Positions 16,669-25,652 are shown, counted from the stretch's first letter. The stretch is 64,000 nucleotides of DNA from Methylophilus sp. Leaf416 (GCF_001424665.1 NZ_LMQS01000002.1:372001-436000); one strand, 5' to 3'. The notes: generated from the letters alone by a model not told the origin. Made by a program: numbers and translations.

Positions 16669-17820
16669 TTAATGATTTCCCCAATGCTCAAATTGCTGAC
16701 TGGCTTCGGTGACTTTAATCCAACTGTCGGGTTGAGCATGTGTGTTTAGCCAATCCAGGTAATGCAGGCCTTTTTGACACATACCTATTGGATCATATAT
16801 TACGGCTACGGATTGTTCGGGTGACGATGTATGGTTAAGCGCTTCATCCAGAAGGACAGGAGTTGGTACACCAAACGTTGGATACACTGTCAGAAATTGT
16901 CCCGCAGGTAACTGCATATGCATCGCCCTGTTAGTGCTGACACCCAGCATTTTTCCACCGATCGCCTGAATAGCGATACGGAGGTTGCTGATAATATTGA
17001 CTGAACGTATGGCGTGATTCTGGCTACGGATTTCTTTCAGTTTCAAGCAGACATTTTCCAATGCACCCTCTTCAAGTAGCCCTGTGTCGACATGAATATC
17101 TTCGGTTTTAAGATCGGTCAGCCAGGCAGTTGCAGAGCGTCGGGAGGGAGTAACTTCAGGCCAGCTCACCCGCAAAATGCTAATGCCTTTAGCCAAGACC
17201 CGGCCAAATTCCGCGTTCGTCCAGCGATCATCAAAATAGCTGGGGGTGTCCAGCATTAACAATACATCCGTGTCATATAGCTTGTGCCATGACAGGGCCT
17301 TTACATCTTCATCCATTTCATTGCCATGCGTGTCAAGAAACACATCAAATTGGCGCGCTGACAATGCTTCATAAAGCTGTAAAGCAGCGGCTGAAGCCTC
17401 ACTATGATGGTGACTGATAAATACGCGACGTTGGTAAGGCAGTAATCCTACACACTCGAGCAAAGCGTTCGCGATGTGCTGAGCGCCGCCTTCTGTGTAA
17501 TTCAGGCAGTTCAGTGGCTGCAATATTTCAGGTAATTCTGCCTGCTGTTTATTCAAGTCGGATACTACTGGCAATACTGGTACGCCACGCTCTAAAAGTT
17601 CTTCGAGGTTTACAATACCTAGGGTATCTCCGCCAAAGAATACCGCGGCTGAAGGTTGAAGCTGATGTGGCTTGAAACTGGCAGGTAATACATCCCAGGC
17701 CACTTCATGTCCAAGTCGTAAATTAAACTTTTCCAAAGCAGTGGCTATGCATTGGCTGAGATCGCGAATTTGCGCTTCTGTTGGCGCACCCAGCACGGCA
17801 AGTTGATATAAAAAAGTCAT
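16669..17820 (-). CDS. TIR-domain protein with unknown flanking domains
   Basis: 383 aa. The TIR domain spans about 131-270: RRVFISHHHSEASAA (strand A), FDVFLDTHGN, TDVLLMLDTPSYFDDRWTNAEFGRVLAKG with the probable NADase glutamate at 204. The N-terminal 130 residues form a Rossmann-like segment (LAVLGAPTEAQIRDL, AAVFFGGDTLG) that itself resembles a degenerate SLOG-like fold. The C-terminal 110 residues (GKMLGVSTNRAMHMQLP) are unrecognised. Translationally coupled to the SLOG gene (1-nt gap). A role in NAD depletion or signal synthesis during phage attack is inferred from the TIR/SLOG pairing. No promoter motif was recognised upstream. Confidence 0.78.
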   Translation of the reverse strand: MTFLYQLAVLGAPTEAQIRDLSQCIATALEKFNLRLGHEVAWDVLPASFKPHQLQPSAAVFFGGDTLGIVNLEELLERGVPVLPVVSDLNKQQAELPEILQPLNCLNYTEGGAQHIANALLECVGLLPYQRRVFISHHHSEASAAALQLYEALSARQFDVFLDTHGNEMDEDVKALSWHKLYDTDVLLMLDTPSYFDDRWTNAEFGRVLAKGISILRVSWPEVTPSRRSATAWLTDLKTEDIHVDTGLLEEGALENVCLKLKEIRSQNHAIRSVNIISNLRIAIQAIGGKMLGVSTNRAMHMQLPAGQFLTVYPTFGVPTPVLLDEALNHTSSPEQSVAVIYDPIGMCQKGLHYLDWLNTHAQPDSWIKVTEASQQFEHWGNH

Positions 17821-18120
17821 GTTAAAGCAGCCATATATTCTTTCGAAAGATCATTTTTATTGCTTTTGATCTTAATTATGCAAATACTCACTTACAGTAT
17901 ATAGGTTAATTCTTAGCCAAATACGTTAAGTGCGTCAAAACCATAAGTATTAATAGAGCTGTGTTGTTTTTGAAAGTAATTATCATCCAAGTAATTGTGT
18001 AATCATTGAATAACGGATAAAAATCCTCCAGTCATGAAGGGCTGATATCAATGTAAGAATTATCGCACCACGCCGACATGAGCGCATCCTCGCAAAACAT
18101 AGTCATATTGTTTAACCACG
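17821..18120. other. Intergenic region upstream of the TIR-SLOG operon
   Basis: AT-rich spacer of about 300 bp with no supported gene. It must hold the promoter of the minus-strand TIR gene; I see no copy of the recurrent stress motif here. Confidence 0.35.
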
Positions 18121-18148
18121 AAAAAAAGGATGTGTTCGCACACATCCT
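18121..18148 (-). terminator. Intrinsic terminator of the Ser/Lys-rich protein gene
   Basis: Stem AGGATGTGT / ACACATCCT with a TCGC loop; on the minus strand it is followed by seven T residues. It lies 42 bp past the stop of the 18190-18372 gene. Confidence 0.88.
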
Positions 18149-18189
18149 AAAATGACCCGACAAAACACCTCGTCGGACATCATCATGAA

Positions 18190-18372
18190 TTAGCTTTTCT
18201 TTGCACCCTGCTTGCCAGACTTGTCATTGCTTCCAGAAGAACTACGACCAGTTGATGAGTCTTGATCACTCTTTTGATTTTTTTCACTAGGACTACCCGC
18301 TTTGGATTCTTTATCACTAGAACTACCACGCGTATTTGATGAACCCTGTTTGTTACCTTGATTTGCTGCCAT
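18190..18372 (-). CDS. 60-aa Ser/Gly/Lys-rich hydrophilic protein
   Basis: Low-complexity, strongly hydrophilic peptide (MAANQGNKQGSSNTRGSSSD... ending KQGAKKS), with no hydrophobic segment. This composition recalls hydrophilin or GsiB-like general-stress proteins, but no repeat motif of those families is clear. Real-gene evidence: ribosome site TAGGAG before the ATG, a strong terminator after the stop, and a stress-promoter motif copy (18487-18517) about 115 bp upstream. Function unknown; desiccation or osmotic protection would be typical of such proteins. Confidence 0.72.
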   Translation of the reverse strand: MAANQGNKQGSSNTRGSSSDKESKAGSPSEKNQKSDQDSSTGRSSSGSNDKSGKQGAKKS

Positions 18373-18486
18373 GATACTTTCTCCTATTTGTGATCCAGAT
18401 GATTAACCCACTGCCTCAGGTATCTGAAAGACTAGAATGAGGCGAAGCAATGTGTAGTTATCATAGGGGGAATGTATCTGTTCTTT

Positions 18487-18517
18487 CATCCGCAGATGAC
18501 TGATTGCAGCGTCAGAA
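18487..18517 (-). promoter_or_regulatory. Recurrent stress-promoter motif, site 7 (Ser/Lys-rich protein)
   Basis: Minus strand: TTCTGAC, 7 nt (GCTGCAA), TCAG, 7 nt, CGGATG. The spacer is identical to site 4. Confidence 0.65.
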
Positions 18518-18579
18518 TTTCATTCAGGTAAGCGCATTTTCCAGCAATAAAATGACACAGCATTCTAGCCAAAACAATA

Positions 18580-18608
18580 AAGACTCAAGGTAGCGTAGCT
18601 TGAGTCTT
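18580..18608. terminator. Intrinsic terminator after the 70-aa protein gene
   Basis: Stem AAGACTCAAG / CTTGAGTCTT, 9-nt loop. It lies 38 bp past the stop of the minus-strand gene at 18646-18858. Confidence 0.75.
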
Positions 18609-18645
18609 TAGGTATTGTCAGAAGCGTCTGATTGATCAGCGGCTA

Positions 18646-18858
18646 TTAAACAGAGCTTGCAATTAAATCAGGTTGTTGGTCGTGAGTTTTCTTTGATATC
18701 GGCTTGTAAACAAAAGTGATTTTAGCACCGCTTTCTGCAGCCGCATTGGCTAGCTGGTCAATATCTTCAGCGGTTTTGCCAGTAGCAATAAGCGTGAATC
18801 CCAAGCCGGCTTTAGCAATCCGCAGTAATTCATCCGTAGACTTATTTTCAAAGCTCAT
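18646..18858 (-). CDS. 70-aa conserved hypothetical protein
   Basis: Small soluble protein: MSFENKSTDELLRIAKAGLGFTL, a middle with TAEDIDQLANAAAESGAKITFVYK, and a polar tail. It has an alpha/beta look (helix-strand-helix-strand). No named family recognised. A decayed relative that preserves RIAKAGLGFTL lies at 61645-61870, so this is a small paralogous family here. Ribosome site AAGGAT before the ATG. A weak motif-like sequence (TTCCTAA, 7 nt, TCAG) lies about 315 bp upstream. Confidence 0.65.
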   Translation of the reverse strand: MSFENKSTDELLRIAKAGLGFTLIATGKTAEDIDQLANAAAESGAKITFVYKPISKKTHDQQPDLIASSV

Positions 18859-19513
18859 ATGTATCCTTCCGTAAACAGATCGGAGAGTGTTACATCCCTT
18901 GATTCAAGATTGGGAAATAGCGGGTGCGAAAAAGCTAGCATTTGGCAAATAATCATGTTTTTAATGACAAGTTTTAGCATACTCGCCTCGAGATTAATAA
19001 TCAGCATTCCTTTAGACTTTCAATCATATTCGGGAATAATTCCCACCCAACGCAGCTGCCTTAGAAAATGGTTAGATCGGCAATACAATAAATAAAGCCA
19101 CGATATTGCCACCAATTCTACTAGTCCCCAGTAAGTCACAATCCGGAGATTAATGCGCCTGAACATGAATTTTGATTTTCTGATATTGAATTAGGAAAGA
19201 AGCGCGGCGATTTACAAAACACGGTCAATTTAATGCTCGGCTTCGTGTAAGAATCATCAGTGGGAAAAACCACCAATAGAGTGTTTTTATAGGGATTTTT
19301 ATGAATAATTTTACAGAATTAAGACATTTTTATATTTATTTTCTGCCAAATTAAAGGCTTCTATACATCTTGCTTTTAAAGCGCTCCCCTAAACCCACAA
19401 AACCATATAGACTGGTTATTTGGCAACAATTTTAGATATTAAAGAACAATTGATTTGGTTCTTTAGAAGAATTGGTAATCACAATTACCTATAACCGAAC
19501 AGCGGAGATAAAA
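18859..19513. other. AT-rich region upstream of the stressosome operon
   Basis: About 650 bp of AT-rich sequence without a supported gene. It should carry the promoter of the rsbR-like operon. The ribosome site GCGGAGATAAAA (about 19502-19513) sits just before the rsbR start. I see no copy of the recurrent stress motif facing the operon. Confidence 0.4.
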
Positions 19514-20374
19514 ATGAGTCAGGATTCAACTTTGCAACTTGCAGGGCTTATCAAAGGGAATGAAGCAGCTTTAGTCGACGAATTAATCACGGCGATGAGA
19601 AATAAACTCATGCGTTTTGACAAAGCATCAGAGTCAGAGATTAGGCAACAGACCGCGCAGTTGCTCAAGCTGTTGGAACTGAACATCCCGAAAACAACGA
19701 CCCACAACCTGAATGATTCCATCTGGGCTGAAACAAAACAATTGCTGACCGAGTTTTCCCATGCCAGGGTAAAACAAGGATATACCCCTGCTGAAACTGC
19801 TAGCATCATTTTTTCTTTAAAAGAACCGATTTTTAAACTTTTGCGGGCCTCGCTGACAGATCAACCACAACAACTGGTAGAAGAACTGGCAACCACTACC
19901 GCCTTGTTCGACAGTCTGGGACTGTACACCATTGATGTTTTCCAAAAGGCCAGGGAAATGGTGATTTCACGTCAACAACAGGAACTGCTCGAATTATCTA
20001 CCCCGGTGGTGCAATTATGGCAAAACGTTCTCGCGTTGCCACTGATCGGGACGCTGGACAGCGCCAGAACGCAAGTGGTGATGGAAAACCTGCTGCAAAA
20101 GATTGTAGAAACAGGCGCGCTGATTGCGATTATTGATATTACTGGCGTACCGACAGTCGATACCCTGGTCGCCCAGCATTTGCTGAAAACAATTGCTGCG
20201 GCGCGCTTAATGGGTGCGGATTGCATTATCAGCGGCATCAGGCCTCAAATTGCGCAAACCATTGTCCATCTGGGTGTCAACCTGGAAGACGTGATTACCA
20301 AAGCAACACTGGCAGATGCATTCGTGATTGCATTGAAAAAAACCGGTGCTTCTATCACTAACTCAGCGGCGTAG
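19514..20374 (+). CDS. rsbR: RsbR-type stressosome protein
   Basis: 286-aa scaffold protein of a stressosome. The N-terminal helical RsbRD-type sensory domain (about 1-140) lacks a recognisable ligand motif; the C-terminal STAS domain (about 165-280) contains GALIAIIDITGVPTVDTLVAQHLL with the usual phosphorylatable Thr residues (about 214 and 217). In the family, RsbR and RsbS form a large complex that holds RsbT; RsbT phosphorylates both on stress and is released. The open frame begins at 19472, but ATG 19514 has the ribosome site GGAG. First gene of a six-gene operon. Confidence 0.9.
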   Translation: MSQDSTLQLAGLIKGNEAALVDELITAMRNKLMRFDKASESEIRQQTAQLLKLLELNIPKTTTHNLNDSIWAETKQLLTEFSHARVKQGYTPAETASIIFSLKEPIFKLLRASLTDQPQQLVEELATTTALFDSLGLYTIDVFQKAREMVISRQQQELLELSTPVVQLWQNVLALPLIGTLDSARTQVVMENLLQKIVETGALIAIIDITGVPTVDTLVAQHLLKTIAAARLMGADCIISGIRPQIAQTIVHLGVNLEDVITKATLADAFVIALKKTGASITNSAA

Positions 20375-20382
20375 GGGGCATA

Positions 20383-20736
20383 ATGGAACGCATTCCAATC
20401 CTCAGGATGGGCTCATTATTGCTGGTGACCATCCAGGTCGATATGCATGACCGCCTGGCGATGACTTTACAGGAGGATTTGACAGACCGCATTGTGAAAG
20501 ACCGCGCTAAAGGAGTCCTGATTGATATCTCTGCGCTGGATATTGTGGATTCATTTATTGGCCGCATGATCAGCAATACCGCTGCTATGGCAAAGATACT
20601 TGATGCCAAGACTGTAGTGGTTGGCATGCAGCCCGCTGTGGCGATTACGCTGGTTGAACTGGGACTGGCACTTGAAGGCGTGAGTACAGCGCTGAATGTT
20701 GAACGTGGCATCGCCATGTTAGCTCAACGCGAATGA
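20383..20736 (+). CDS. rsbS: RsbS-type STAS antagonist
   Basis: 117-aa single STAS domain: PILRMGSLLLVTIQVDMHDRLA, GVLIDISALDIVDSFIGRMI with the phosphorylatable Ser57 in DIVDSF. It is the scaffold partner of RsbR that sequesters the kinase RsbT. It starts 8 bp after rsbR and is followed by rsbT 40 bp on. The whole sequence matches the length and motif order of the family. Confidence 0.92.
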   Translation: MERIPILRMGSLLLVTIQVDMHDRLAMTLQEDLTDRIVKDRAKGVLIDISALDIVDSFIGRMISNTAAMAKILDAKTVVVGMQPAVAITLVELGLALEGVSTALNVERGIAMLAQRE

Positions 20737-20776
20737 GCGGCTTTTCAGAGTATAAAAAACCACACATGGTGCTTAA

Positions 20777-21193
20777 ATGAAAACAGCAGAGTCAGGTGCG
20801 GTAGTCATGCCCTTGTATAGTGACGAGGATGTGGTTCGCTTAAGAAAACTGGTTCGCGAGGAACTGGCCGCTTTGGGGTTTGGGATTGTTGACCAGACCA
20901 AAATGATTACAGCGGCGAGTGAGCTCGCCAGAAACACTTTGAAATATGGCAAAGGCGGCGAATGCCATTTAGGCAAATTGAATGAATCGCCCAAAATTGG
21001 TGTCGAATTAGTATTTACCGATGATGGTCCCGGGATAGAAGATACGGCTCTGGCACTTACTGACGGTTATACCAGCGGTGGTGGTTTAGGGCTGGGCCTG
21101 AGCGGTGCCAAAAAACTTTCTGATGAGTTTCATCTTGAAACACGGCTTGGTGAAGGCACGACTGTCACCATCAGAAAGTGGAAATTCTCATGA
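20777..21193 (+). CDS. rsbT: RsbT-type switch protein kinase
   Basis: 138-aa GHKL ATPase/kinase. N-box ITAASELARNTLKYG, G1 box DDGPGIED, glycine-rich GGGLGLGLSGAKKLSD. RsbT phosphorylates RsbS and RsbR, then leaves the stressosome to activate its output partner (in Bacillus, the phosphatase RsbU). The stop overlaps the next gene's ATG (ATGA), so translation is coupled to the phosphatase gene. Confidence 0.92.
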   Translation: MKTAESGAVVMPLYSDEDVVRLRKLVREELAALGFGIVDQTKMITAASELARNTLKYGKGGECHLGKLNESPKIGVELVFTDDGPGIEDTALALTDGYTSGGGLGLGLSGAKKLSDEFHLETRLGEGTTVTIRKWKFS

Positions 21194-22203
21194 TGCGTTT
21201 AGGAACACAAAGTAGCCATAATATAGGTGAAATCGGCGAAGTTTCATCTGCACGCAGGGCTGGCGTAGAGCTGAGCCGAAAGTTAGGGTTTGATGAAGTG
21301 CGCGCCGGGGAGTTGGCTATTATCATTACCGAGGCGGGGACTAATATTGATAAACATGCCAGCTCGGGAACAATTTACATCCGGGCGATTTCAGCAGGTG
21401 AAAAACATGGTGTAGAAGTGCTTGCCGTCGATTCAGGCCCTGGTATGGGGAATATTGAGCTAAATTTTGAAGACGGTAATTCTTCCACCGGCACTTATGG
21501 CACAGGCTTGGGCGCAATCAAACGACTGGCACACCATGTGGACATTTACTCCGAGCATGGCAAAGGTACGGTGCTGCGGATGATTCTGTGGGCTGAGCCG
21601 GCAATGGTCTCCGAAGACTTCTGGGAAATTGGCACTATATGTGTACCGATCCCATCAGAAGAGGTGTGTGGTGATTCCTGGACGGCGGTTGGCTCGGGAA
21701 CTGTACTGAGTGTATTGGTCGCTGACGGACTCGGCCATGGACAAGGCGCGGCAGATGCCTCTTTATTGGCCGTGAAAGCGATGGAAACTGATCCGGATTT
21801 TTTCCCGTTACGGGCCATGCAAAACAGCCACGCGCTGATGCGCGGCAGTCGGGGCGCAGCAGTCGCCATCGCCAGAATTGATGTCAATGCCCAAGAGATC
21901 AGGTATTGCGGCGTCGGCAATATCGCCGGCTGCATATTTTCAGCTGAAGGCCGCCAGCACCTGATTAGCCACAATGGCATTGTCGGTACCAATATGCTTA
22001 AAACACAGGAATTTACGCATGCTTGGAAACAAGATGCCCTGGTCATCATGCACTCCGACGGCATCAGTACTAAATGGGCGCTGGAAAATTATCCAGCTCT
22101 TGAAAAATGCCATTCGTCAGTGATTGCGGCAGTGATTCATCGCGATTTCACACGTGGCAGGGATGACGCTACTATCGTTGTTTTCAAGCGTATCTTAAAT
22201 TAA
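21190..22203 (+). CDS. RsbT-like ATPase fused to SpoIIE/PP2C phosphatase
   Basis: 337-aa fusion. The N-terminal GHKL ATPase (about 1-135: ELAIIITEAGTNIDKHA, VDSGPGMGN, GTYGTGLGAIKRLA) is joined to a PP2C-type SpoIIE/RsbX-like phosphatase (about 145-337: VLVADGLGHGQGAADAS, HSDGISTKW, RDDATIVVF) with metal-binding Asp residues. It probably removes phosphates from RsbR/RsbS (RsbX role) or from an output STAS protein. ATG 21190 overlaps the rsbT stop; a GTG at 21178 and an ATG at 21193 are alternatives. ATPase-phosphatase fusions of this kind occur in Gram-negative Rsb modules. Confidence 0.85.
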   Translation: MMRLGTQSSHNIGEIGEVSSARRAGVELSRKLGFDEVRAGELAIIITEAGTNIDKHASSGTIYIRAISAGEKHGVEVLAVDSGPGMGNIELNFEDGNSSTGTYGTGLGAIKRLAHHVDIYSEHGKGTVLRMILWAEPAMVSEDFWEIGTICVPIPSEEVCGDSWTAVGSGTVLSVLVADGLGHGQGAADASLLAVKAMETDPDFFPLRAMQNSHALMRGSRGAAVAIARIDVNAQEIRYCGVGNIAGCIFSAEGRQHLISHNGIVGTNMLKTQEFTHAWKQDALVIMHSDGISTKWALENYPALEKCHSSVIAAVIHRDFTRGRDDATIVVFKRILN

Positions 22204-22216
22204 TCATTAGGCACAA

Positions 22217-24037
22217 ATGTCGATTAGATTTCTCGCGCTAAGTATCGAAACCGAACTGGATGTCGTCGCTGCCAGACAGCGTGCGAGGGATATCGCTGCC
22301 ATCTGTGGCTTTGCCTTGCAAGATCAGGCACGCATTTCCACGGCGGTTTCAGAGCTTGCCAGAAATGTGTACAACTACGCCGGTAAAGGCCGTATTGAAT
22401 ATTCAATTGAGGGAACGACGGTTCCGCAATTATTGACGATTCATATCGAAGACAAAGGCCCGGGCATTCCGCATATCAAGGAAGTGTTGTCTGGCAGTTA
22501 TCAATCACCTACCGGCATGGGTCTGGGCGTGATTGGGGCAAAAAGGTTGATGGATCGGTTTGAAATCAATACGGATAGTAGTGGCACGTCGATTATCCTG
22601 CGCAAGTTTTTACCTAAAAGCGCACCCTTGCTCACGCCGGCCAAAGTCGGTAGTTCTATCTCGCAACTATCAGAACTGGCCCCTAATATTTCTCTATCTG
22701 AAGTCCAGCACCAGAACCGTGAATTGCTACGCATCCTGGATGAATTGAATGCCAGACAAAAAGAGCTAATTTCCCTGACCGAGGAACTGGAAGATACCAA
22801 TCGCGGTGTACTGGCCTTATATGCCGAGCTGGACGAAAAAGCCAGTCATTTACGCCGGGCGGATGAATTGAAGTCGCGTTTTCTTTCCAATATGAGTCAC
22901 GAGTTCAGGACGCCGCTCAACTCAATCAGGGCATTGGCGAAACTGTTGCTAGACAAAATGGATGGCGACCTCACCACCGAGCAGGAGGTGCAAGTGCAAT
23001 ACATTATGAAAGGTGCAGTTTCTTTAAGCGACCTTGTGAATGATCTGCTGGATATTGCAAAAATAGAGGCGGGTAAAACTGAAGTAAAACCGACCAGTTT
23101 TTATGTCAGTGAAATGTTCAGCGCCTTAAGGGGTATGCTGAAACCGCTGCTGGTATCCAATAAATTAGCACTTAACTTTACCTTCCCTGAAGCAGATATA
23201 GAACTGTTTCAGGATGAAGCAAAAATTTCGCAGATTCTTCGTAACTTCATCTCAAATGCGCTGAAATTTACCGAAGTCGGCAGCATTGAAGTCAGCGTAT
23301 CAGTTGACGAACGCGATTGTGTGACTTTCGCGGTTAAAGATACCGGCCTTGGCATTCCGAAAGAGCATCTTGATTTGATTTTTGAGGAGTTTTCCCAGGT
23401 AGAAAATCACTTACAAAAAGCCGTCAAAGGGACGGGTTTAGGCTTGCCATTATGCAAAAACCTGGCCTCATTACTGCAGGGGAAAGTTTCAGTTGAAAGT
23501 ACAGTCGGCCAAGGTTCGACTTTTGCGGTTTCGCTGCCCGCCAAAATCAAACTGGTCAGTGCTATTGAAGATCCGATTCCGGCCATCACCGTCCAGGATA
23601 ATCGCTTACCTGTGATGATTATCGAAGATGAGGAGTTTGAACAGTTGCTATATAGACGCTATCTGGATGATAGTGAATTCAGGGTAATTCCTGCTCGTTC
23701 CCTGCGTGAAGCAAATGCCATGTGGAGCCAGGTTAAACCTGTGGCTGTCTTACTGGATATTTTGCTCAAGGGCGAAGATTCCTGGCGCTGGTTAGCGGAT
23801 TTGAAACAGGATGAACAGCGCAATGTACCTGTGATAATTGCTTCAAGTGTAGAAGATGAAAGAAAAGGCCTTGCCTTGGGGGCAGATGCCTATTTCCAAA
23901 AACCGTTGCTTAAAGCCGATTTGCTTTCCAGCTTAAGAGAATTATTAAATGTGGGGCGAGAAAACTCTTTAGAAGCGCTAGCCAGCGCTAAACATTCGAC
24001 GTCAGATGCGACAACTATTCCATCGGATAACCCGTAA
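22217..24037 (+). CDS. RsbT-like / histidine kinase / receiver hybrid protein
   Basis: 606-aa protein with three signalling parts. An N-terminal RsbT-type GHKL domain (about 1-133: ISTAVSELARNVYNYAG, IEDKGPGIP, GMGLGVIGAKRLMD) is followed by a coiled coil (about 165-218), a HisKA domain (NMSHEFRTPLNSIRALAKLLL) with HATPase (about 320-450: DTGLGIPKEH, GTGLGLPLCKNL), and a C-terminal receiver (about 470-585: MIIEDEEFEQ, LLDILLKGED as phosphate-accepting Asp). It links stressosome-type switching with two-component phosphotransfer in one polypeptide. ATG 22217 is 13 bp after the phosphatase stop. Confidence 0.85.
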   Translation: MSIRFLALSIETELDVVAARQRARDIAAICGFALQDQARISTAVSELARNVYNYAGKGRIEYSIEGTTVPQLLTIHIEDKGPGIPHIKEVLSGSYQSPTGMGLGVIGAKRLMDRFEINTDSSGTSIILRKFLPKSAPLLTPAKVGSSISQLSELAPNISLSEVQHQNRELLRILDELNARQKELISLTEELEDTNRGVLALYAELDEKASHLRRADELKSRFLSNMSHEFRTPLNSIRALAKLLLDKMDGDLTTEQEVQVQYIMKGAVSLSDLVNDLLDIAKIEAGKTEVKPTSFYVSEMFSALRGMLKPLLVSNKLALNFTFPEADIELFQDEAKISQILRNFISNALKFTEVGSIEVSVSVDERDCVTFAVKDTGLGIPKEHLDLIFEEFSQVENHLQKAVKGTGLGLPLCKNLASLLQGKVSVESTVGQGSTFAVSLPAKIKLVSAIEDPIPAITVQDNRLPVMIIEDEEFEQLLYRRYLDDSEFRVIPARSLREANAMWSQVKPVAVLLDILLKGEDSWRWLADLKQDEQRNVPVIIASSVEDERKGLALGADAYFQKPLLKADLLSSLRELLNVGRENSLEALASAKHSTSDATTIPSDNP

Positions 24038-25593
24038 TGAAAGACACTCAACCAAAGGCGGTTGAAATGATAAGAAATCATCCATTGCATGATTTTTTGA
24101 TATTGAATGTGGATGATACTGATGCCGCCAGGTACGCAAAATCCAGGATTCTGACCAAAGCCGGGTTCAGCATCATAGAGGCTTCCAATGGTGGCGATGC
24201 CATCTCAATGGCAAACAGCGAGCATCCCAATCTTATTTTACTGGATACCAGATTACCGGATATCAACGGCTTCGAGGTATGCAGAAGATTAAAGTCTTCC
24301 CCCGCCACCGCTTCCATTGCCATCCTTCAAACGTCTGCTTCGTTCATTACCTTGATAGATAAAATCAATGGTATTGAATGCGGCGCTGATAATTACCTGT
24401 TTGAACCCATAGAGCCTGAAGAGTTAGTCGTCAATATTAAAGCGTTACTGAGACTTAGCTTGGCCGAGCAGGATGTGCGCGAAATTAATAGAAGAAAAGA
24501 TATATTCCTGGCCACCCTTGCGCATGAATTACGTAATCCGTTAGGCCCGATACGAAACTCTATCAAGTTGCTGAAAACTTTGAATACCAAGCTCAATGCC
24601 AAAGAGTTTGAGCTATTGGATATTATCTCGCGCCAGACCGACCAGATGGTAAAACTGGTGGATGACCTGCTGGATGTTTCGCGGATTTCACAGGGGAAAA
24701 TTTCGCTAGATATCGAGACCTTGAATGTGCGTGACTTTGTCGAGGCAGCGGCAGAAAGCAGCAGCAATTTAATTGCCGATCGCGGCCATCAGATCACCAT
24801 CACAATCTGGCCTGAGCCACTGTGGGTTTCCGGTGATAGAGTGCGCTTGATCCAGATCATCAGCAACCTGATTAACAATGCCGCCAAATTCACACCTGCC
24901 GGAGGCTTGATTACTGTTGATGTGACTAAAGATCAACAGTGCGTACTGATTAAAGTGACAGATAACGGCATCGGTCTGGATGAAGAGCATCTGCACAATA
25001 TTTTTGACCTGTTTGTACAGCATGCGCATACCGAAGAGCGCGCACAGGAAGGCCTGGGCATCGGGCTTTCGCTGGTAAAAAACCTCACACATTTGCATGA
25101 CGGCGAAATCAGCGTGACCAGCCCGGGTATCAATAATGGCAGTACATTTACTTTGGAATTAAAGCTGGTAGCCGCACCACAGTATGAAATCAAACCTGTT
25201 GCTGCATTACAGGTCCCTCAGGACTTATCAAAAGAAAATACCAGAGTATTGGTAGTCGATGACAATGAGGATGCTGCCAGCACGCTTTCCGATTTATTGG
25301 AGCTGGCCGGTAATAATGTGAGGAGCGCTAACTCAGGCAAAGAAGCCCTCAAAGTAGCTGAGGAGTTTTTACCAAATATCATATTTCTGGATATCGGCCT
25401 GCCTGATATGACCGGCTATGAAGTTGCAAAAGCCGTTCGCCAGATAGAAAAACTCAGTAAATGCTATCTCATTGCCCTTACTGGCTATGGTACGGCGTCG
25501 GACAAGAAAAATGCACTGGATGCAGGTTTCGATTTGCATTTAACCAAGCCCCTGGATTATGAAAAAATTGAATCCATCAATCTCGGGCTTTAA
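24037..25593 (+). CDS. Receiver-HisKA-HATPase-receiver hybrid kinase
   Basis: 518 aa. The first receiver (about 18-140) has ILNVDDTDAARY and LILLDTRLPDINGFEV. HisKA at about 160-220 has LATLAHELRNPLGPIRNSIKLL, and a HATPase follows (DNGIGLDEEHL, GLGIGLSLVKNL). A C-terminal receiver (about 400-515) has VLVVDDNEDAASTL, IIFLDIGLPDMTG. No membrane segment: a soluble kinase likely driven by the first receiver. Its ATG overlaps the previous stop (TAATG), so it closes the operon. No output regulator with DNA-binding domain is present, so the final target lies elsewhere. Confidence 0.88.
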   Translation: MKDTQPKAVEMIRNHPLHDFLILNVDDTDAARYAKSRILTKAGFSIIEASNGGDAISMANSEHPNLILLDTRLPDINGFEVCRRLKSSPATASIAILQTSASFITLIDKINGIECGADNYLFEPIEPEELVVNIKALLRLSLAEQDVREINRRKDIFLATLAHELRNPLGPIRNSIKLLKTLNTKLNAKEFELLDIISRQTDQMVKLVDDLLDVSRISQGKISLDIETLNVRDFVEAAAESSSNLIADRGHQITITIWPEPLWVSGDRVRLIQIISNLINNAAKFTPAGGLITVDVTKDQQCVLIKVTDNGIGLDEEHLHNIFDLFVQHAHTEERAQEGLGIGLSLVKNLTHLHDGEISVTSPGINNGSTFTLELKLVAAPQYEIKPVAALQVPQDLSKENTRVLVVDDNEDAASTLSDLLELAGNNVRSANSGKEALKVAEEFLPNIIFLDIGLPDMTGYEVAKAVRQIEKLSKCYLIALTGYGTASDKKNALDAGFDLHLTKPLDYEKIESINLGL

Positions 25594-25652
25594 CTCAAAT
25601 ACAATTTGTGAGTCAGGTTTAAATAGAATGCTGGATATATTCCAGGCTTGAA

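Noticed and set aside
15432-17820. A complete classical Thoeris system
   Set aside because: No ThsA with SIR2 or macro/TM effector is present; only TIR, SLOG and ThsB-like genes are seen, so the classical name is not used.
19171-19188. Motif-like TTCCTAA-N7-TCAG upstream of the 70-aa gene
   Set aside because: It is over 300 bp from the gene, lacks the conserved C and any -10-like element, so it was not counted as a site.
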